Assembly: GCA_025456145.1 (NCBI GenBank)
Contig: JALOLD010000013.1
Coordinates: 33,372 to 97,371, forward strand
DNA length: 64,000 nucleotides
Source of the DNA: Thermoanaerobaculales bacterium
GTDB lineage: Bacteria; Acidobacteriota; Thermoanaerobaculia; Thermoanaerobaculales; Sulfomarinibacteraceae
Direction of reading: 5' to 3'
Shown here: positions 34,533 to 45,361 of the stretch, piece after piece
How positions within the stretch are numbered: position 1 is the first letter of the stretch
Layout of the letters: each line of letters starts with the position of its first letter
The notes under the pieces: generated by a model
What the model saw: the letters and a program-made list of their open reading frames with translations, nothing else
What the model was told of the DNA's origin: nothing
Database searches by the model: none
Translations under genes and position numbers: made by a program

Positions 34533-35186
34533 ATGATGACGATGAGTGCGAGGGAGAGCCATTGCTTTCTTCTGGGTGGCGCCGGGCATCGCTGCGGGGT
34601 CGGCGTGGATGAGCGGGCGCTCGTCCGGGCGGCCCGGGACGGCGACGAGCGGGCGTTCGCCGATCTGGTGCGCCGCCACTCGGGCGGCCTCCACCGGACC
34701 GTCGCGCGGATCGTCCTCGATGACGACGAGGCCTGGGACGTCGTCCAGATGGCCTTCCTCCGCGCCTGGCAGCGCCTCGACCGCTACGACCCGACCTGGA
34801 CCTTCTCGACCTGGCTCTACCGGATCGGCACCAACCTGGCGATCGATCTGGTCCGGTCGCGGGCGAGCCGGCAGAACGCCCATCGGGCGGGCGGCGAGCA
34901 CCAGCTCAGGCTGGTCGGCGACGGCGAGGCGCCGTCCGCCCGCGCCGACCGCGACGAGGTCGACGGCATCCTCCGCGAGCTCGTCAACCACCTGACACCG
35001 CAGCAGCGCTCGGCCTTCATCCTGCGCGAGGTCGAGGACCTCGACACCGCCGAGGTCGCCGAGATCCTCGGCTGCTCGACGGCGACCGTCCGCAACCACG
35101 TCTTCCAGGCGCGCAAGACGTTGCGCCGGGAGATCGAGAGCCGTTACCCGGAGTTCGTTCCACAATTCCAGCGAGGTCGAGCATGA
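34533..35186 (+). CDS. ECF-type RNA polymerase sigma factor
   Basis: A 217-residue sigma factor (alternative ATGs 3 and 9 bp downstream). Region 2 is RAFADLVRRH...DDDEAWDVVQMAFLRAWQ and FSTWLYRIGTNLAIDLVR (about 50-110), and region 4, with its helix-turn-helix, is PQQRSAFILREVEDLDTAEV onward to residue 200. There is no region 1.1 or 3, as in group 4 sigma factors. The last codons overlap the anti-sigma gene by 4 bp (ATGA), the normal pairing, so the anti-sigma factor is its likely partner. It heads the secretion operon. Confidence 0.9.
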   Translation: MMTMSARESHCFLLGGAGHRCGVGVDERALVRAARDGDERAFADLVRRHSGGLHRTVARIVLDDDEAWDVVQMAFLRAWQRLDRYDPTWTFSTWLYRIGTNLAIDLVRSRASRQNAHRAGGEHQLRLVGDGEAPSARADRDEVDGILRELVNHLTPQQRSAFILREVEDLDTAEVAEILGCSTATVRNHVFQARKTLRREIESRYPEFVPQFQRGRA

Positions 35187-35728
35187 GCTGTGAAGTCTTC
35201 CGCGAGTTGTTGCCGGCCTATCTCGAGGACCGCCTCGACGAGGTGCGGAGGGCCGGTTTCCGCGCCCACCTGAGGTCGTGCGCCGCCTGCCGTGAGCACG
35301 CCGCCGCCGCCGAGCCGACGCTGCTGCTGTCGCTCGCCCGGCGCTGCGAGCCCGCGCCCGAGGCGGTCGAGGCATGCGTCGCCGCGGTCGTGGCCGGGAT
35401 CCGCCAGGAGCGTCTCGAGCGACGGCTCGGGCCGGTTTGGCGGCCCTGGTTCGCGGCCGCCGCCGCGGTCGTGCTCGCCCTCGTCGCGACCTTCGCGTGG
35501 TGGCTCGTCCGGCCGGCGCCGGGCGCCGGTCCGGCGCTCCAGGCGGCCGCTCCCGCGCCCGCGGCCGAGCAACCGGCCGGGGCGGAGACCCTTCGGCCTG
35601 GCGCCGAGCCGCCGCCGCGGGTCGAGGTCGAGATGACCCAGGACGAGGTCCGGGTCTACCAGTATGCGATCGGAGACGACGGCTCGACCGGCGCCGTCTT
35701 CATCGTCAACCCCGGGATGGAGCTGTAG
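35183..35728 (+). CDS. Zinc-binding anti-sigma factor (zf-HC2), single-pass membrane protein
   Basis: A 181-residue anti-sigma factor. The N-terminal zinc-finger is C3...H29-x3-C33-x2-C36, the ZAS/zf-HC2 pattern that binds region 2 of an ECF sigma factor. A membrane helix follows at about 93-115 (WFAAAAAVVLALVATFAWWLV), then a Pro/Ala-rich periplasmic part ending in an acidic 35-residue tail. It overlaps the sigma gene by 4 bp and precedes the NolW-like gene by 2 bp, so the signal could come from the envelope. Loss of zinc binding or proteolysis may release the sigma factor. Confidence 0.9.
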   Translation: MSCEVFRELLPAYLEDRLDEVRRAGFRAHLRSCAACREHAAAAEPTLLLSLARRCEPAPEAVEACVAAVVAGIRQERLERRLGPVWRPWFAAAAAVVLALVATFAWWLVRPAPGAGPALQAAAPAPAAEQPAGAETLRPGAEPPPRVEVEMTQDEVRVYQYAIGDDGSTGAVFIVNPGMEL

Positions 35729-35730
35729 AG

Positions 35731-36444
35731 ATGGCACGCAAGGTCCTCATCGTCCTTCTGGTGACGAGCGCGGCCGCGGCGCTCGTCGCCGTCGGTCAGT
35801 CGGCGACCACGGTGCGCGTTCTCAACCTCAAGAACGCCTCGGTCGTCGAGGCCTTCACCGCGATCGAGCCGCTGCTCACCGCCGACGGCAGCGTCACGGT
35901 GCAGCCGGTACGCTCCCGGATCACGGTCCAGGACCGGCCCGAGGTGGTCGCCCGGATCGTCGCGCTGGTCGACGAGCTCGACCGGTCGCCCGGGGAGTAC
36001 CGGATCGAGGCCGAGCTGCTCGAGGGGCTCGACGTCGAGCGCGCGTCGGATCTGCCGGAGGAGCTCGACCGCAGGCTCCACCGGATGTTCCCCTTCAAGA
36101 GCTACCGCCAGGCCGGCCGTACGGTGTTCCAGGGCGCCTTCGGCGAGCCGACCGCGGCGGCCCTCGGCAACGGCTACCGCCTCTCCTTCCTCGCCGAGGC
36201 GTCGACCGTCCCCGAGAGCACCCCCTGGGGGGTGGCCGACGTCGCCAACCGGACCCAGGTCAAGTGGCTGCGCCTCGACCGGGTGACCGCCGGGGCGCGC
36301 GGCCAGGACGAGCTCGACGAGCTGCTCAGGACGACGGTCTTCCTGTCGCCGAGCCAGAAGATGATCATCGGCGCCGGCTCCTCGGAGGACTCGGCGAGCG
36401 GCGTGGTGCTGATCCTCACGATGCACTCGGCGAAGGACCGATGA
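35731..36444 (+). CDS. Secreted NolW/secretin N-domain-like protein
   Basis: A 237-residue exported protein with a signal peptide (residues 1-24). The first 85 residues of the mature part, VRVLNLKNASVVEAFTAIEP... to VVARIVALVDELDRSP, resemble a short secretin N-domain (the fold seen before secretin rings), but no secretin channel domain follows. It may be a periplasmic adaptor for the secretin encoded 5.5 kb downstream. It starts 2 bp after the anti-sigma factor gene and precedes GspF by 29 bp, all in one run. Exact function is not known. Confidence 0.75.
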   Translation: MARKVLIVLLVTSAAAALVAVGQSATTVRVLNLKNASVVEAFTAIEPLLTADGSVTVQPVRSRITVQDRPEVVARIVALVDELDRSPGEYRIEAELLEGLDVERASDLPEELDRRLHRMFPFKSYRQAGRTVFQGAFGEPTAAALGNGYRLSFLAEASTVPESTPWGVADVANRTQVKWLRLDRVTAGARGQDELDELLRTTVFLSPSQKMIIGAGSSEDSASGVVLILTMHSAKDR

Positions 36445-36473
36445 GGATCGGGCCCGGGACCGGAGGGGGCTGA

Positions 36474-37682
36474 GTGCCCGAGTTCGTCTGCCGGCTGGGC
36501 GCCCCCGACGGCGCGGTGGTCGAGCGCCGGCGGGTCGCGGCGACCGTCGAGGCGCTGCGCCGCGAGCTCGAAAGCGAGGGCTTCCACGTCTTCTCGGTCG
36601 CCGCCGCCCGGTCGCGGCTCAAGATCCCCTTCATCGGTCCGAGAACCAGGGTCTCGGGGCAGGAGTTCCTGCTCTTCAACACCCAGCTCGCGACGCTGCT
36701 GCGCGCCGGGCTGCCGCTCACCCAGGGCCTCGAGCTGCTCCGCGACCAGCAGGCCAACGAGCACTTCAAGGCGCTGCTCGACAAGATCCACCAGCAGATC
36801 ACCACCGGGGTCTCGCTGTCCGACGCCTTTCTCTCCCTCGGCGACGTCTTTCCCAGGCTCTACGCCAACACGCTACGCGCCGGCGAGCGGTCGGGGGAGC
36901 TCGAGTCGGTGCTCGGCCGCTATGTCGAGTACCAGCGCCTCACCGAGTCGGTGCGGCGCAAGATCATCGGCGCCCTGACCTACCCGGCGGTGCTCGTCCT
37001 GCTGTCGATCGTGCTCGTCGTGATCCTGTTGGTCCGGGTGATCCCGGCCTTCAGCACCTTCTACGTCCAGTTCGACGCCGAGCTGCCGCTGCCCACCCGG
37101 CTCGTCGTCGGGATCTCGACCGGTCTCCAGGAGCACCTCCTGCTCGTCGCGGCGGTGGTGACCGGGATCGTCTTCGCGGTCCGCTCCTGGCGCAACACGC
37201 CGGCCGGGCGACGGATCACCGACCGCTGGCGCCTGGCGATCCCGGTGGTCGGCCGGCTCGGTCACCTCTTCGCCGCATCGCAGTTCACCCGTTCGCTCGG
37301 CGTGCTGCTCAGAGGCGGGACACCGATGGTCCCGGCGCTCGAGACCGCGACGACCTCGATCAGCAACTCGTACATCTCCGAGCTGTTCCACGGTTGCGTC
37401 CGCGAGGTCCAGGAGGGACGCCCCCTGTCGGACGCGCTCGACGACACCGGGAAGATGCCCGAGCTCGCCCTCGCGATGATTCGGGTCGGCGAGTCGACCG
37501 GCGCGCTGCCGGAGATGCTCGAGCACACCTCGGGCTTCTTCGACGAGGAGATCGAGTTCAGCCTGGCCCGGCTGGTGACCCTTTTCGAGCCCCTGATCCT
37601 GGTCGTCATGGGTATCATCGTCGCCGGACTGCTCCTGGCGGTCTACTATCCGCTGCTGACGACCGTCTCGAAGATTGGATGA
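36474..37682 (+). CDS. Type II secretion/type IV pilus inner-membrane platform protein (GspF/PilC-like)
   Basis: A 402-residue GspF-family protein. Two homologous halves each hold the F-domain: LLRAGLPLTQGLELL (about 76-90) and LLRGGTPMVPALETA (about 280-294), each followed by membrane helices near residues 170-195, 220-245 and 375-395. It sits in the inner membrane and links the ATPase to the growing pseudopilus. The GTG start lies 29 bp after the NolW-like gene. The stop precedes the GspE start by about 7 bp. Lack of an additional third helix is normal for the family. Confidence 0.92.
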   Translation: MPEFVCRLGAPDGAVVERRRVAATVEALRRELESEGFHVFSVAAARSRLKIPFIGPRTRVSGQEFLLFNTQLATLLRAGLPLTQGLELLRDQQANEHFKALLDKIHQQITTGVSLSDAFLSLGDVFPRLYANTLRAGERSGELESVLGRYVEYQRLTESVRRKIIGALTYPAVLVLLSIVLVVILLVRVIPAFSTFYVQFDAELPLPTRLVVGISTGLQEHLLLVAAVVTGIVFAVRSWRNTPAGRRITDRWRLAIPVVGRLGHLFAASQFTRSLGVLLRGGTPMVPALETATTSISNSYISELFHGCVREVQEGRPLSDALDDTGKMPELALAMIRVGESTGALPEMLEHTSGFFDEEIEFSLARLVTLFEPLILVVMGIIVAGLLLAVYYPLLTTVSKIG

Positions 37683-37689
37683 CCGGGCG

Positions 37690-39329
<1,640 letters not shown>

Positions 39330-39333
<4 letters not shown>

Positions 39334-40241
39334 AGCTGACCAGGCTGCTCACCTCGCCGCCACCGCCGACCGGCTGGTCGCTCGACCGGGCGATGGCGGC
39401 GGTGGTGCGCCGGCAGGCCAAGGAGGGGCTCCGGTGCGCCGCACTCGAGGTTCCCGAGGGCGCCTTCGAGGTCGGTCCGATGGGGCTGCAGGGGGTTGAC
39501 GAGGACCGGCTTCGGCCGCTCCTGAACCGGCTCCAGACCGAGGTCGAAGGCAGCCGTCGGGCATCGGTCGTGCTGCCGACCGGCTGGCTGCGGACCCACC
39601 TCCTCGAGTTCGACGCGTTGCCCCGGCGTCACGGCGACCAGCGCGAGGTCGTGCTGTGGCGGCTCAAGAAGCTGCTGCCGGCGCCACCGGCGAGCCTCCG
39701 CCTGACGACCGTGCCCCTGCCCTCGACCGACGAGCGCAAGCGGCTGCTCGTGCTGGTCGGCGTCGAGCGGGCCCTCGCCGGGCTCGAGGCGGTCTTCGAG
39801 TCGATCGGGGTCTCGCCGGCGATCCTCACGCCCCGCTTCTACGCCCTCGCCGGTGGCGGGCGGGCGCCGTCGCCGCTGCTCAGGATCCAGCACGAGCACG
39901 GCTTCCTGGCGTTGCTGCTGCTGGTCGACGACACGCCCCGGCTGGTCCGCACCAAGCCCCTGGCGCGCGACGACTGGTCGACGGTGGAGCGCGAGCTCAA
40001 ACTGGCCATGGGCTTCATCAAGGGCAGCCTGGCGATCTCGCATCCGCTGTCGGTCGCGGTGTCGGCCGAGGATGAGACGATCGCCGCGGCGCTGCGCGGT
40101 TGGGTCGCGGCGGGGCCCGGCTTGTCGCTGGCGACCGGCGCACCGCCGAGCCTCGGCTTCGACGGGACCTCGCTCGCCAGCCGGGTCGGCGCCTTCCGTC
40201 TCGACCCGGTCGTCAGCCTGCTCTCGGGAGGGGTGAGATGA
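39330..40241 (+). CDS. PilM/GspL-like cytoplasmic component
   Basis: A 303-residue protein whose position and features fit PilM or the cytoplasmic half of GspL. It has segments that suit an actin-like fold, such as CAALEVPEGAFEVGPM, RASVVLPTGWLRTHLLEF and RLLVLVGVERALAG. No signal or membrane helix is seen, as expected for PilM. It overlaps the GspE stop by 4 bp (ATGA). PilM binds the N-terminus of PilN, which is encoded next. Assignment rests mainly on gene order; the sequence is diverged. Confidence 0.7.
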
Positions 40242-40807
40242 TCGTCCCGAACCTCGCCTCGAGACCCCACCTCAACACCCGTCCGGTGTGGATTCTGACC
40301 GGCGTCGCCGGCGCCCTGGCGCTGATCTTCTCGGTGGTCAACCTCGTGGTCTGGCTCGAGAGCAGCCGCGCCCTCGAGGAGCAGATCGCCACTCAGACCG
40401 AGCTCGAGCGCCGGCACGAGCAGCTCAGCGCCGAGGTCAGCGAGCAGGCCGAGAGCCTCAGCCGGGTGCCCTGGCGGTCGCTGGCGGCCCGGGTGAGCGC
40501 GGTTAACGGCGTGATCCGCGAGCACCGCTTCTCGTGGATCGGTCTCCTCGACGACGTCGAGCGGGTGCTGCCGATCGACGTCCGGCTGACCAAGATCTTT
40601 CCCAAGGTCGAAGCCGACCGGGTCAATCTCTCCCTCACCGCGGTCGGCCGGACCCGGGAGGCGCTTCTCGAGCTCCTCGACAACCTGATCGCCGACCCGA
40701 GCTTCTCCGAGCCGACGCCGCAGTCGGAGATGACCCCGGAGGAGAGCGGGCTCGGCTGGGTGCTCAACCTCACCGTTGTCCACCACCCACGCGAGGAGGC
40801 GCCGTGA
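40238..40807 (+). CDS. PilN-like inner-membrane component
   Basis: A 189-residue bitopic protein. A short cytoplasmic part with a PilN-like N-terminus (NLASRPHLNTRP, residues 4-15) precedes one membrane helix at about 17-40, followed by a coiled coil (SRALEEQIATQTELERRHEQ, about 43-62) and a ferredoxin-like periplasmic domain. PilN contacts PilM through this N-terminal segment, whose conserved NL..RP pattern is visible. The ATG overlaps the stop of the preceding gene (ATGA) and its stop overlaps the next GTG. Confidence 0.85.
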   Translation: MIVPNLASRPHLNTRPVWILTGVAGALALIFSVVNLVVWLESSRALEEQIATQTELERRHEQLSAEVSEQAESLSRVPWRSLAARVSAVNGVIREHRFSWIGLLDDVERVLPIDVRLTKIFPKVEADRVNLSLTAVGRTREALLELLDNLIADPSFSEPTPQSEMTPEESGLGWVLNLTVVHHPREEAP

Positions 40808-41436
40808 GCCTCGACCTGAGACCCTGGCGGGAGCTGCTGCCGATTTGGCTGTCGGCGCTGGTGCTCGGCCTCGCGTCGCTCGGTTTCTTCTTCTACCAGA
40901 CCTCGGACTCGGTGGGACGCCGGGCCAAGCTGGCAGCCGAGATTGACGAGCTGTCGGCCGAGGTCGAGCGGCTCGAGAGGCTGCGGGAGCTGGTGGTCTC
41001 CGACCGCGAGGAGATCGGCCGGCTCGAGACGGGCTTCCAGGACCTCGACGAAAGGGTGTTCTCGAACCTCGACCGGCGGCTGACCCGGATCCTGCGCGCG
41101 GTGGGCGACGCGACCAAGGAGGCCGGGCTGCTCCCCGGTTCGTACTCGTACGCCGCCAAGGAGGAGAAGCGCCTCGGCTACGTCCGGTTCGGCGTCGCCT
41201 TCCAGGTGGTCGGCGAGTACGCCCAGATCCGCCAGATGCTCGCCGCCCTCCAGGCGAGCCCCGAGTTCCTCATCGTCGACGGCCTCAGCCTGACCAAGGC
41301 CGAGGACGCGGCGAGCCGGACCCTCGACATCGGGGTCAGGCTCTCGACCTACCTCGGCGAGGCCGACGCCGATCGGCTCGAGCGGCTCACCGGCGGCATC
41401 GTCGCCGCCGAGGGGGAGGGCGCCGACGATGGCTGA
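40804..41436 (+). CDS. PilO-like inner-membrane component
   Basis: A 210-residue protein. One membrane helix near residue 15-35 (LPIWLSALVLGLASLGFFFY), a coiled coil (AAEIDELSAEVERLERLREL, about 46-65) and a compact alpha/beta periplasmic domain with the typical FQVVGEYAQIRQMLAALQ (about 136-153). PilO pairs with PilN through the coiled coils. GTG start overlaps the previous stop by 4 bp, and its stop lies inside the start of the next gene (8-bp overlap), keeping the operon tightly coupled. Confidence 0.85.
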   Translation: MSLDLRPWRELLPIWLSALVLGLASLGFFFYQTSDSVGRRAKLAAEIDELSAEVERLERLRELVVSDREEIGRLETGFQDLDERVFSNLDRRLTRILRAVGDATKEAGLLPGSYSYAAKEEKRLGYVRFGVAFQVVGEYAQIRQMLAALQASPEFLIVDGLSLTKAEDAASRTLDIGVRLSTYLGEADADRLERLTGGIVAAEGEGADDG

Positions 41437-42028
41437 CCGCCGGCTCACTCCCGAGCAGCTCAGGCTGGTCGTGCTGCTGGCCGTCCTGGTCGTGGTCGGC
41501 GGCATCGCGGTCGGCCGGCTGATCCGTCAGGGCGGTCTCGCCGTGGTCGCCGGAGGTCGCGCCGGCGCCCAGTACGAGGCGCACGAGCTGCCGCGGCTCG
41601 CCGAGTTCGCGACCCCCGAGGACACGGGCGCCGCCGCCCTGACCTCGCGCAACCCCTTCACCTTCGGGGTGCCGCCGACGCCGACGCCGAACCTGACGCC
41701 GCCGCCGACCCGGCCGCCGCTGCCGACCCGGGAGCCCCGCCCGACCCCGACGCCCCGGGTCTATGTCGGCGACGACGGAAACGTCAAGGGCCCGCCGCCG
41801 CCCTTCGACCGGACCTACCTCGGGTACTTCGGACCGAGCCACCTCCGGGTGGCGGCCTTCCGGCGCCCGGGCTCGGTCCCCGAGACCGTCGAGATCGACG
41901 TCGGGGCCGAGGGCGAGGTCCTCGACGACATCTTCATCATCCGCGAGATCGGCCACGAGTCGGTGATCATCGGCTTCGTCGGCTACGATCGTCGGGAGGA
42001 CACACGTGTACCGTTGGCAGACGACTGA
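41429..42028 (+). CDS. PilP/GspC-like periplasmic linker with proline-rich region
   Basis: A 199-residue protein with one membrane helix (residues about 11-32, LRLVVLLAVLVVVGGIAVGR), then a Pro/Thr-rich stretch (PPTPTPNLTPPPTRPPLPTR, about 86-105), and a C-terminal beta domain of about 75 residues that resembles the HR/PilP fold. In known systems this subunit joins the inner-membrane ring to the secretin. The 23-bp overlap with the secretin gene strongly suggests the same partnership here. Identity with PilP or GspC is by position and shape, not by a strong motif. Confidence 0.7.
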   Translation: MADRRLTPEQLRLVVLLAVLVVVGGIAVGRLIRQGGLAVVAGGRAGAQYEAHELPRLAEFATPEDTGAAALTSRNPFTFGVPPTPTPNLTPPPTRPPLPTREPRPTPTPRVYVGDDGNVKGPPPPFDRTYLGYFGPSHLRVAAFRRPGSVPETVEIDVGAEGEVLDDIFIIREIGHESVIIGFVGYDRREDTRVPLADD

Positions 42029-44438
42029 CCCTCGACCTCGGACCCGGATCGCCGCGGCGGCCCTCGGGCTGTGCGTGCTGGCGGCTTTGGCCGGCGGCTG
42101 CTCGTCCGCCGAGCAGACCGCGAGCGACGGCGAGCGGGCCTTCGAGCAGGAGAACTGGGACGCGGCGGTCTACCACTACCTCCAGGCGCTCGCCGAGGAC
42201 CCCGACAACATCGAGTACAAGCTCAACCTGACCTTCGCCCGCCAGAAGGCCTCGTTGCAGCACTTCCAGCGCGGCACCATGCTGCGCGACCTCGGTCGCC
42301 TCAAGGCGGCGCGCGACGAGCTGCAGATGGCGGTCCAGCTCGACCCGACCAACCAGTTCGCCGAGCAGCTGCTCGCGCGGGTGTCCGAGGAGATCGCCAT
42401 CCTCGGCCGGCCCGACGGCGCCCGCGAGCTCGAGGAGATCAAGCGGGCGGCCCGCGAGGCCAAGGTCAAGCCGCCGGTCCTCGACCCCAAGTCCAAGGAC
42501 CGCATCACCCTGAACTTCCCGAAGCCCAAGCCGGTCCAGGAGATCTACCAGGCGATGGCCAAGGCCTACGGCTTCAACGTGCTGTTCGACCCCAAGCTCA
42601 AGGACGACCGGCTGTCGATCGAGCTCAACGACATGACCGCCGAGCAGTCGATCGAGATGGTGATGCAGGCGGCCGGCCACTTCTACAAGGTGCTCGACGA
42701 GCACACCATCATCGTCGTCGACGACACGCCGCAGAACCGCCGCGACTACGAGGACCTGGTCATCAAGACCTTCTTCCTGTCCAACGCCGACGTCAAGGAG
42801 GTCGACAAACTGCTGCGCTCGCTGATCGAGGCGCGCCGGCTGTCGACCAACGAGCAGCTCAACGCGATCACGCTGCGCGACACCGCCGACAAGGTGGCGA
42901 TCGCCGAGAAGCTCATCACGGTCAACGACAAGGCCAAGGCCGAGGTGCTGGTCGATGTCGAGCTGCTCCTGATGGCGCGGCGCGACAAGTCCGACCTCGG
43001 CGCCTCGCTGTCGAGCTACATCTTCAACCTCGGCCTCGACACCGCCCAGGTGAGCGGCAACGAGGACCAGACCGGCTCGCTCTACCTCGACCAGCTCAAG
43101 GACATCTCGCGCGGCGACTGGTTCATCAACATCCCGAGCGTCGTCATCAGCCTCGCCAAGTCGTCGGGCAACGCCGAGGTGCTCGCCCAGCCCCAGCTGA
43201 GGATCACCGAAGGAGAGAAGGCGAGCCTGCACATCGGCGACCGGGTGCCGATCCCGGTGACCAGCTTCAACACCGGTTACCAGGGCGCGCCGGGCACGGT
43301 CACCCCGATCACCTCCTTCCAGTACCAGGACATCGGGATCAAGATCGACGTCGAGCCGCGGGTCCACCACAACCGCGAGGTCACCCTCAAGCTCACGGTC
43401 GAGGTGTCGAACCTCGGCGACGAGGTCTCGGTCGGCCCCAACCAGACCGCGGTCACCATCGGGACGAGGACCATCACCTCGGTGATCCGGCTGCAGAGCG
43501 GCGAGTCGAGCCTGCTCGCCGGGCTGATCCGCCGCGACACCGGTGAGACGGAGGTCAAGACGCCGCTGCTCTCCGACATCCCCTTCCTCGGCCGGCTTTT
43601 CACCACCAAGAGCAAGGAGCTGCGGCGGACCGACCTGGTGCTGACGCTGACGCCGTCGATCATCCGCTTCCCCGACATCAACGAGGCCGACCTCGCGCCG
43701 ATGTGGGTCGGCACCGAGAGCCAGATCTCGTACTACGGCTCGCGCTCGCCGCGGATCGAGTCGGGCCGCGCGCCCGAGGGTCCCTTCGACCGCCCGGGCG
43801 ACGACCAGGGCGGATCGGGCGAGGGCGACGAAAAGGCCGAGGAGCTGCCGGACCCGGACAGCCTGCCCTACAACGTGCCGCGGCCGGTCGCTCCGCGGCG
43901 GGTCGAGCCGACCCAGGAGAACCAGCCCCCGGCCGGCGGGATCGAGCTCGTGCCCGGCGTCAACAAGAGCCTCGGGCTGCCCGAGGTCGCGACCGAGGCG
44001 CCTGCCGAGGAGGTGGCGACCCCGATCCTGATCGGCATCGAGCCGTCGCTGCTGTCCCTCGCGGTCGGGGCGGAGACCTCGATCCAGCTGGTCGCCCAGG
44101 GCGCGCCGGCAGAGCCCTACCGGCTCCCGGTGACCCTGTCCTACGATCCGGCCCGGGTCGCGATCGACTCGGTGGCGACCGTCGAGGGGGTCGTCGCCAG
44201 GGCCCAGGACCTCGAGCCGGGGGAGGGCTGGATCGAGCTCGACCTCGAGGTCGGCGAGGCCGCGGCGGCCGGGCCGCACGGGCTCGCGGTGCTGCGCGTC
44301 CGGGCCCTCGCGACCGGTCCGGTGCCGCTCGTCGTCACCGCCGGCGGTGCGACGCGCTACGACGGCGTGATGCTGCCGGTGGCGGTCGGCAACGGCGCCC
44401 TCTTCGTCACCGACGACCCGCAGGGAGCGCCCCGATGA
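42006..44438 (+). CDS. Outer-membrane secretin lipoprotein with TPR front end and cohesin-like tail
   Basis: An 810-residue secretin. A lipobox, AGGC with Cys32, gives a lipid anchor. Residues 40-130 form TPR-like helices. N-domains follow (about 160-300), including a secretin/STN-like region with LNFPKPKPVQEIYQAM. The channel domain spans about 310-570 and ends with TPLLSDIPFLGRLFTTKSKE, the secretin signature. A Pro/acidic linker (about 590-670) leads to a C-terminal cohesin-like beta domain (SLLSLAVGAETSIQLVA to the end). Cohesin-tailed secretins occur in Acidobacteriota. It starts inside the PilP-like gene. Confidence 0.92.
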   Translation: MYRWQTTDPRPRTRIAAAALGLCVLAALAGGCSSAEQTASDGERAFEQENWDAAVYHYLQALAEDPDNIEYKLNLTFARQKASLQHFQRGTMLRDLGRLKAARDELQMAVQLDPTNQFAEQLLARVSEEIAILGRPDGARELEEIKRAAREAKVKPPVLDPKSKDRITLNFPKPKPVQEIYQAMAKAYGFNVLFDPKLKDDRLSIELNDMTAEQSIEMVMQAAGHFYKVLDEHTIIVVDDTPQNRRDYEDLVIKTFFLSNADVKEVDKLLRSLIEARRLSTNEQLNAITLRDTADKVAIAEKLITVNDKAKAEVLVDVELLLMARRDKSDLGASLSSYIFNLGLDTAQVSGNEDQTGSLYLDQLKDISRGDWFINIPSVVISLAKSSGNAEVLAQPQLRITEGEKASLHIGDRVPIPVTSFNTGYQGAPGTVTPITSFQYQDIGIKIDVEPRVHHNREVTLKLTVEVSNLGDEVSVGPNQTAVTIGTRTITSVIRLQSGESSLLAGLIRRDTGETEVKTPLLSDIPFLGRLFTTKSKELRRTDLVLTLTPSIIRFPDINEADLAPMWVGTESQISYYGSRSPRIESGRAPEGPFDRPGDDQGGSGEGDEKAEELPDPDSLPYNVPRPVAPRRVEPTQENQPPAGGIELVPGVNKSLGLPEVATEAPAEEVATPILIGIEPSLLSLAVGAETSIQLVAQGAPAEPYRLPVTLSYDPARVAIDSVATVEGVVARAQDLEPGEGWIELDLEVGEAAAAGPHGLAVLRVRALATGPVPLVVTAGGATRYDGVMLPVAVGNGALFVTDDPQGAPR

Positions 44439-44920
44439 ACGGGAGCCGGTCGACGACCGCCCGCCGCCGGCAGCTCCAGGCTGGTTTCACGCTCGCCGAG
44501 ATGGTGATGGTGGTGGCGATCATCGCCCTGCTGTCGACGATCGTCCTGCCGGTGGCGAAGTTCACGGTCAAGCGGAACAAGGAGGCCGAGCTGCGGCTCG
44601 CGCTCCGCCAGATGCGGACCGCGATCGATGAGCACAAGCGACTGTCGGACCAGGGGATGATCCCGGTCAAGCTCGCCGGCGAGGGCTACCCCGAAAGCCT
44701 CGAGGTGCTGGTCGAGGGGATCGACCTGGTCGGCCAGGAGCGGAAGCAGCGGTTCCTCCGGCGGATCCCGATCGACCCGATGACCGGCGAGGCCGAGTGG
44801 GGCCTGCGGTCGTACCAGGACGAGCCGGACAGCACCAGCTTCGGCGGTCAGAACGTCTACGACGTCTACTCGCTGTCCGACGGCACCGGCCTCGACGGCA
44901 CCGCGTACAAGGACTGGTGA
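44435..44920 (+). CDS. Type II pseudopilin 1 (GspG/GspH-like)
   Basis: A 161-residue pseudopilin. The prepilin leader ends in QLQAG and cleavage before FTLAE gives the mature N-terminus with the conserved Glu5; the hydrophobic stalk runs to about residue 42. The globular part (VKRNKEAELRLALRQMRTAI onward) is beta-rich with a GspG-like C-terminus (YQDEPDSTSFGGQNVYDVYS). It would be a major or minor subunit of the pseudopilus that pushes cargo through the secretin. ATG overlaps the secretin stop by 4 bp. A prepilin peptidase is not in the window. Confidence 0.88.
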   Translation: MNGSRSTTARRRQLQAGFTLAEMVMVVAIIALLSTIVLPVAKFTVKRNKEAELRLALRQMRTAIDEHKRLSDQGMIPVKLAGEGYPESLEVLVEGIDLVGQERKQRFLRRIPIDPMTGEAEWGLRSYQDEPDSTSFGGQNVYDVYSLSDGTGLDGTAYKDW

Positions 44921-44923
44921 GCC

Positions 44924-45361
44924 ATGGCACACCGTCAGGCCCCCGAGCGCGGTTTCACCCTGGTCGAGCTGATCATCGTCGTGGCGATCATCGGGATCCT
45001 CGCGACGATCGCGGTGCCCGCCATGCAGGAGGCGCCGATCAGGGCCCGCGAGGCGGTGATCCGCGCCGACCTCTATCAGATGCGGTCGTGCATCGACCAG
45101 CACCTCGCCGACAAGGGGGTCTACCCCGAGTCCCTCGAGGCCCTCGTCGAGGCCGGCTATCTCCGCTACATCCCCGCCGACCCTTTCACCCACTCCACCG
45201 AGGGGGTGTGGCTCGAGCTCTCGGCCGAGCCGTCGGACATCGAGGAGCTCGAACCGATCGAGGAGGACCTGATGCCCGAGGGCGGCTTCGGCATCATCGA
45301 CGTCAAGTACGCCGACGACACCCGGGTCGCGCTCGACGGCTCGCTGATCTCGGAGTGGTGA
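44924..45361 (+). CDS. Type II pseudopilin 2 (GspG-like)
   Basis: A 145-residue pseudopilin with leader MAHRQAPERG, then FTLVELIIVVAIIGIL, including Glu5 of the mature chain. The following helix and small C-terminal domain (MQEAPIRAREAVIRADLYQM; VKYADDTRVALDGSLISEW) resemble GspG-type major pseudopilins that polymerise. It begins 3 bp after the first pseudopilin and its stop overlaps the third pseudopilin start by one base. Confidence 0.88.
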   Translation: MAHRQAPERGFTLVELIIVVAIIGILATIAVPAMQEAPIRAREAVIRADLYQMRSCIDQHLADKGVYPESLEALVEAGYLRYIPADPFTHSTEGVWLELSAEPSDIEELEPIEEDLMPEGGFGIIDVKYADDTRVALDGSLISEW

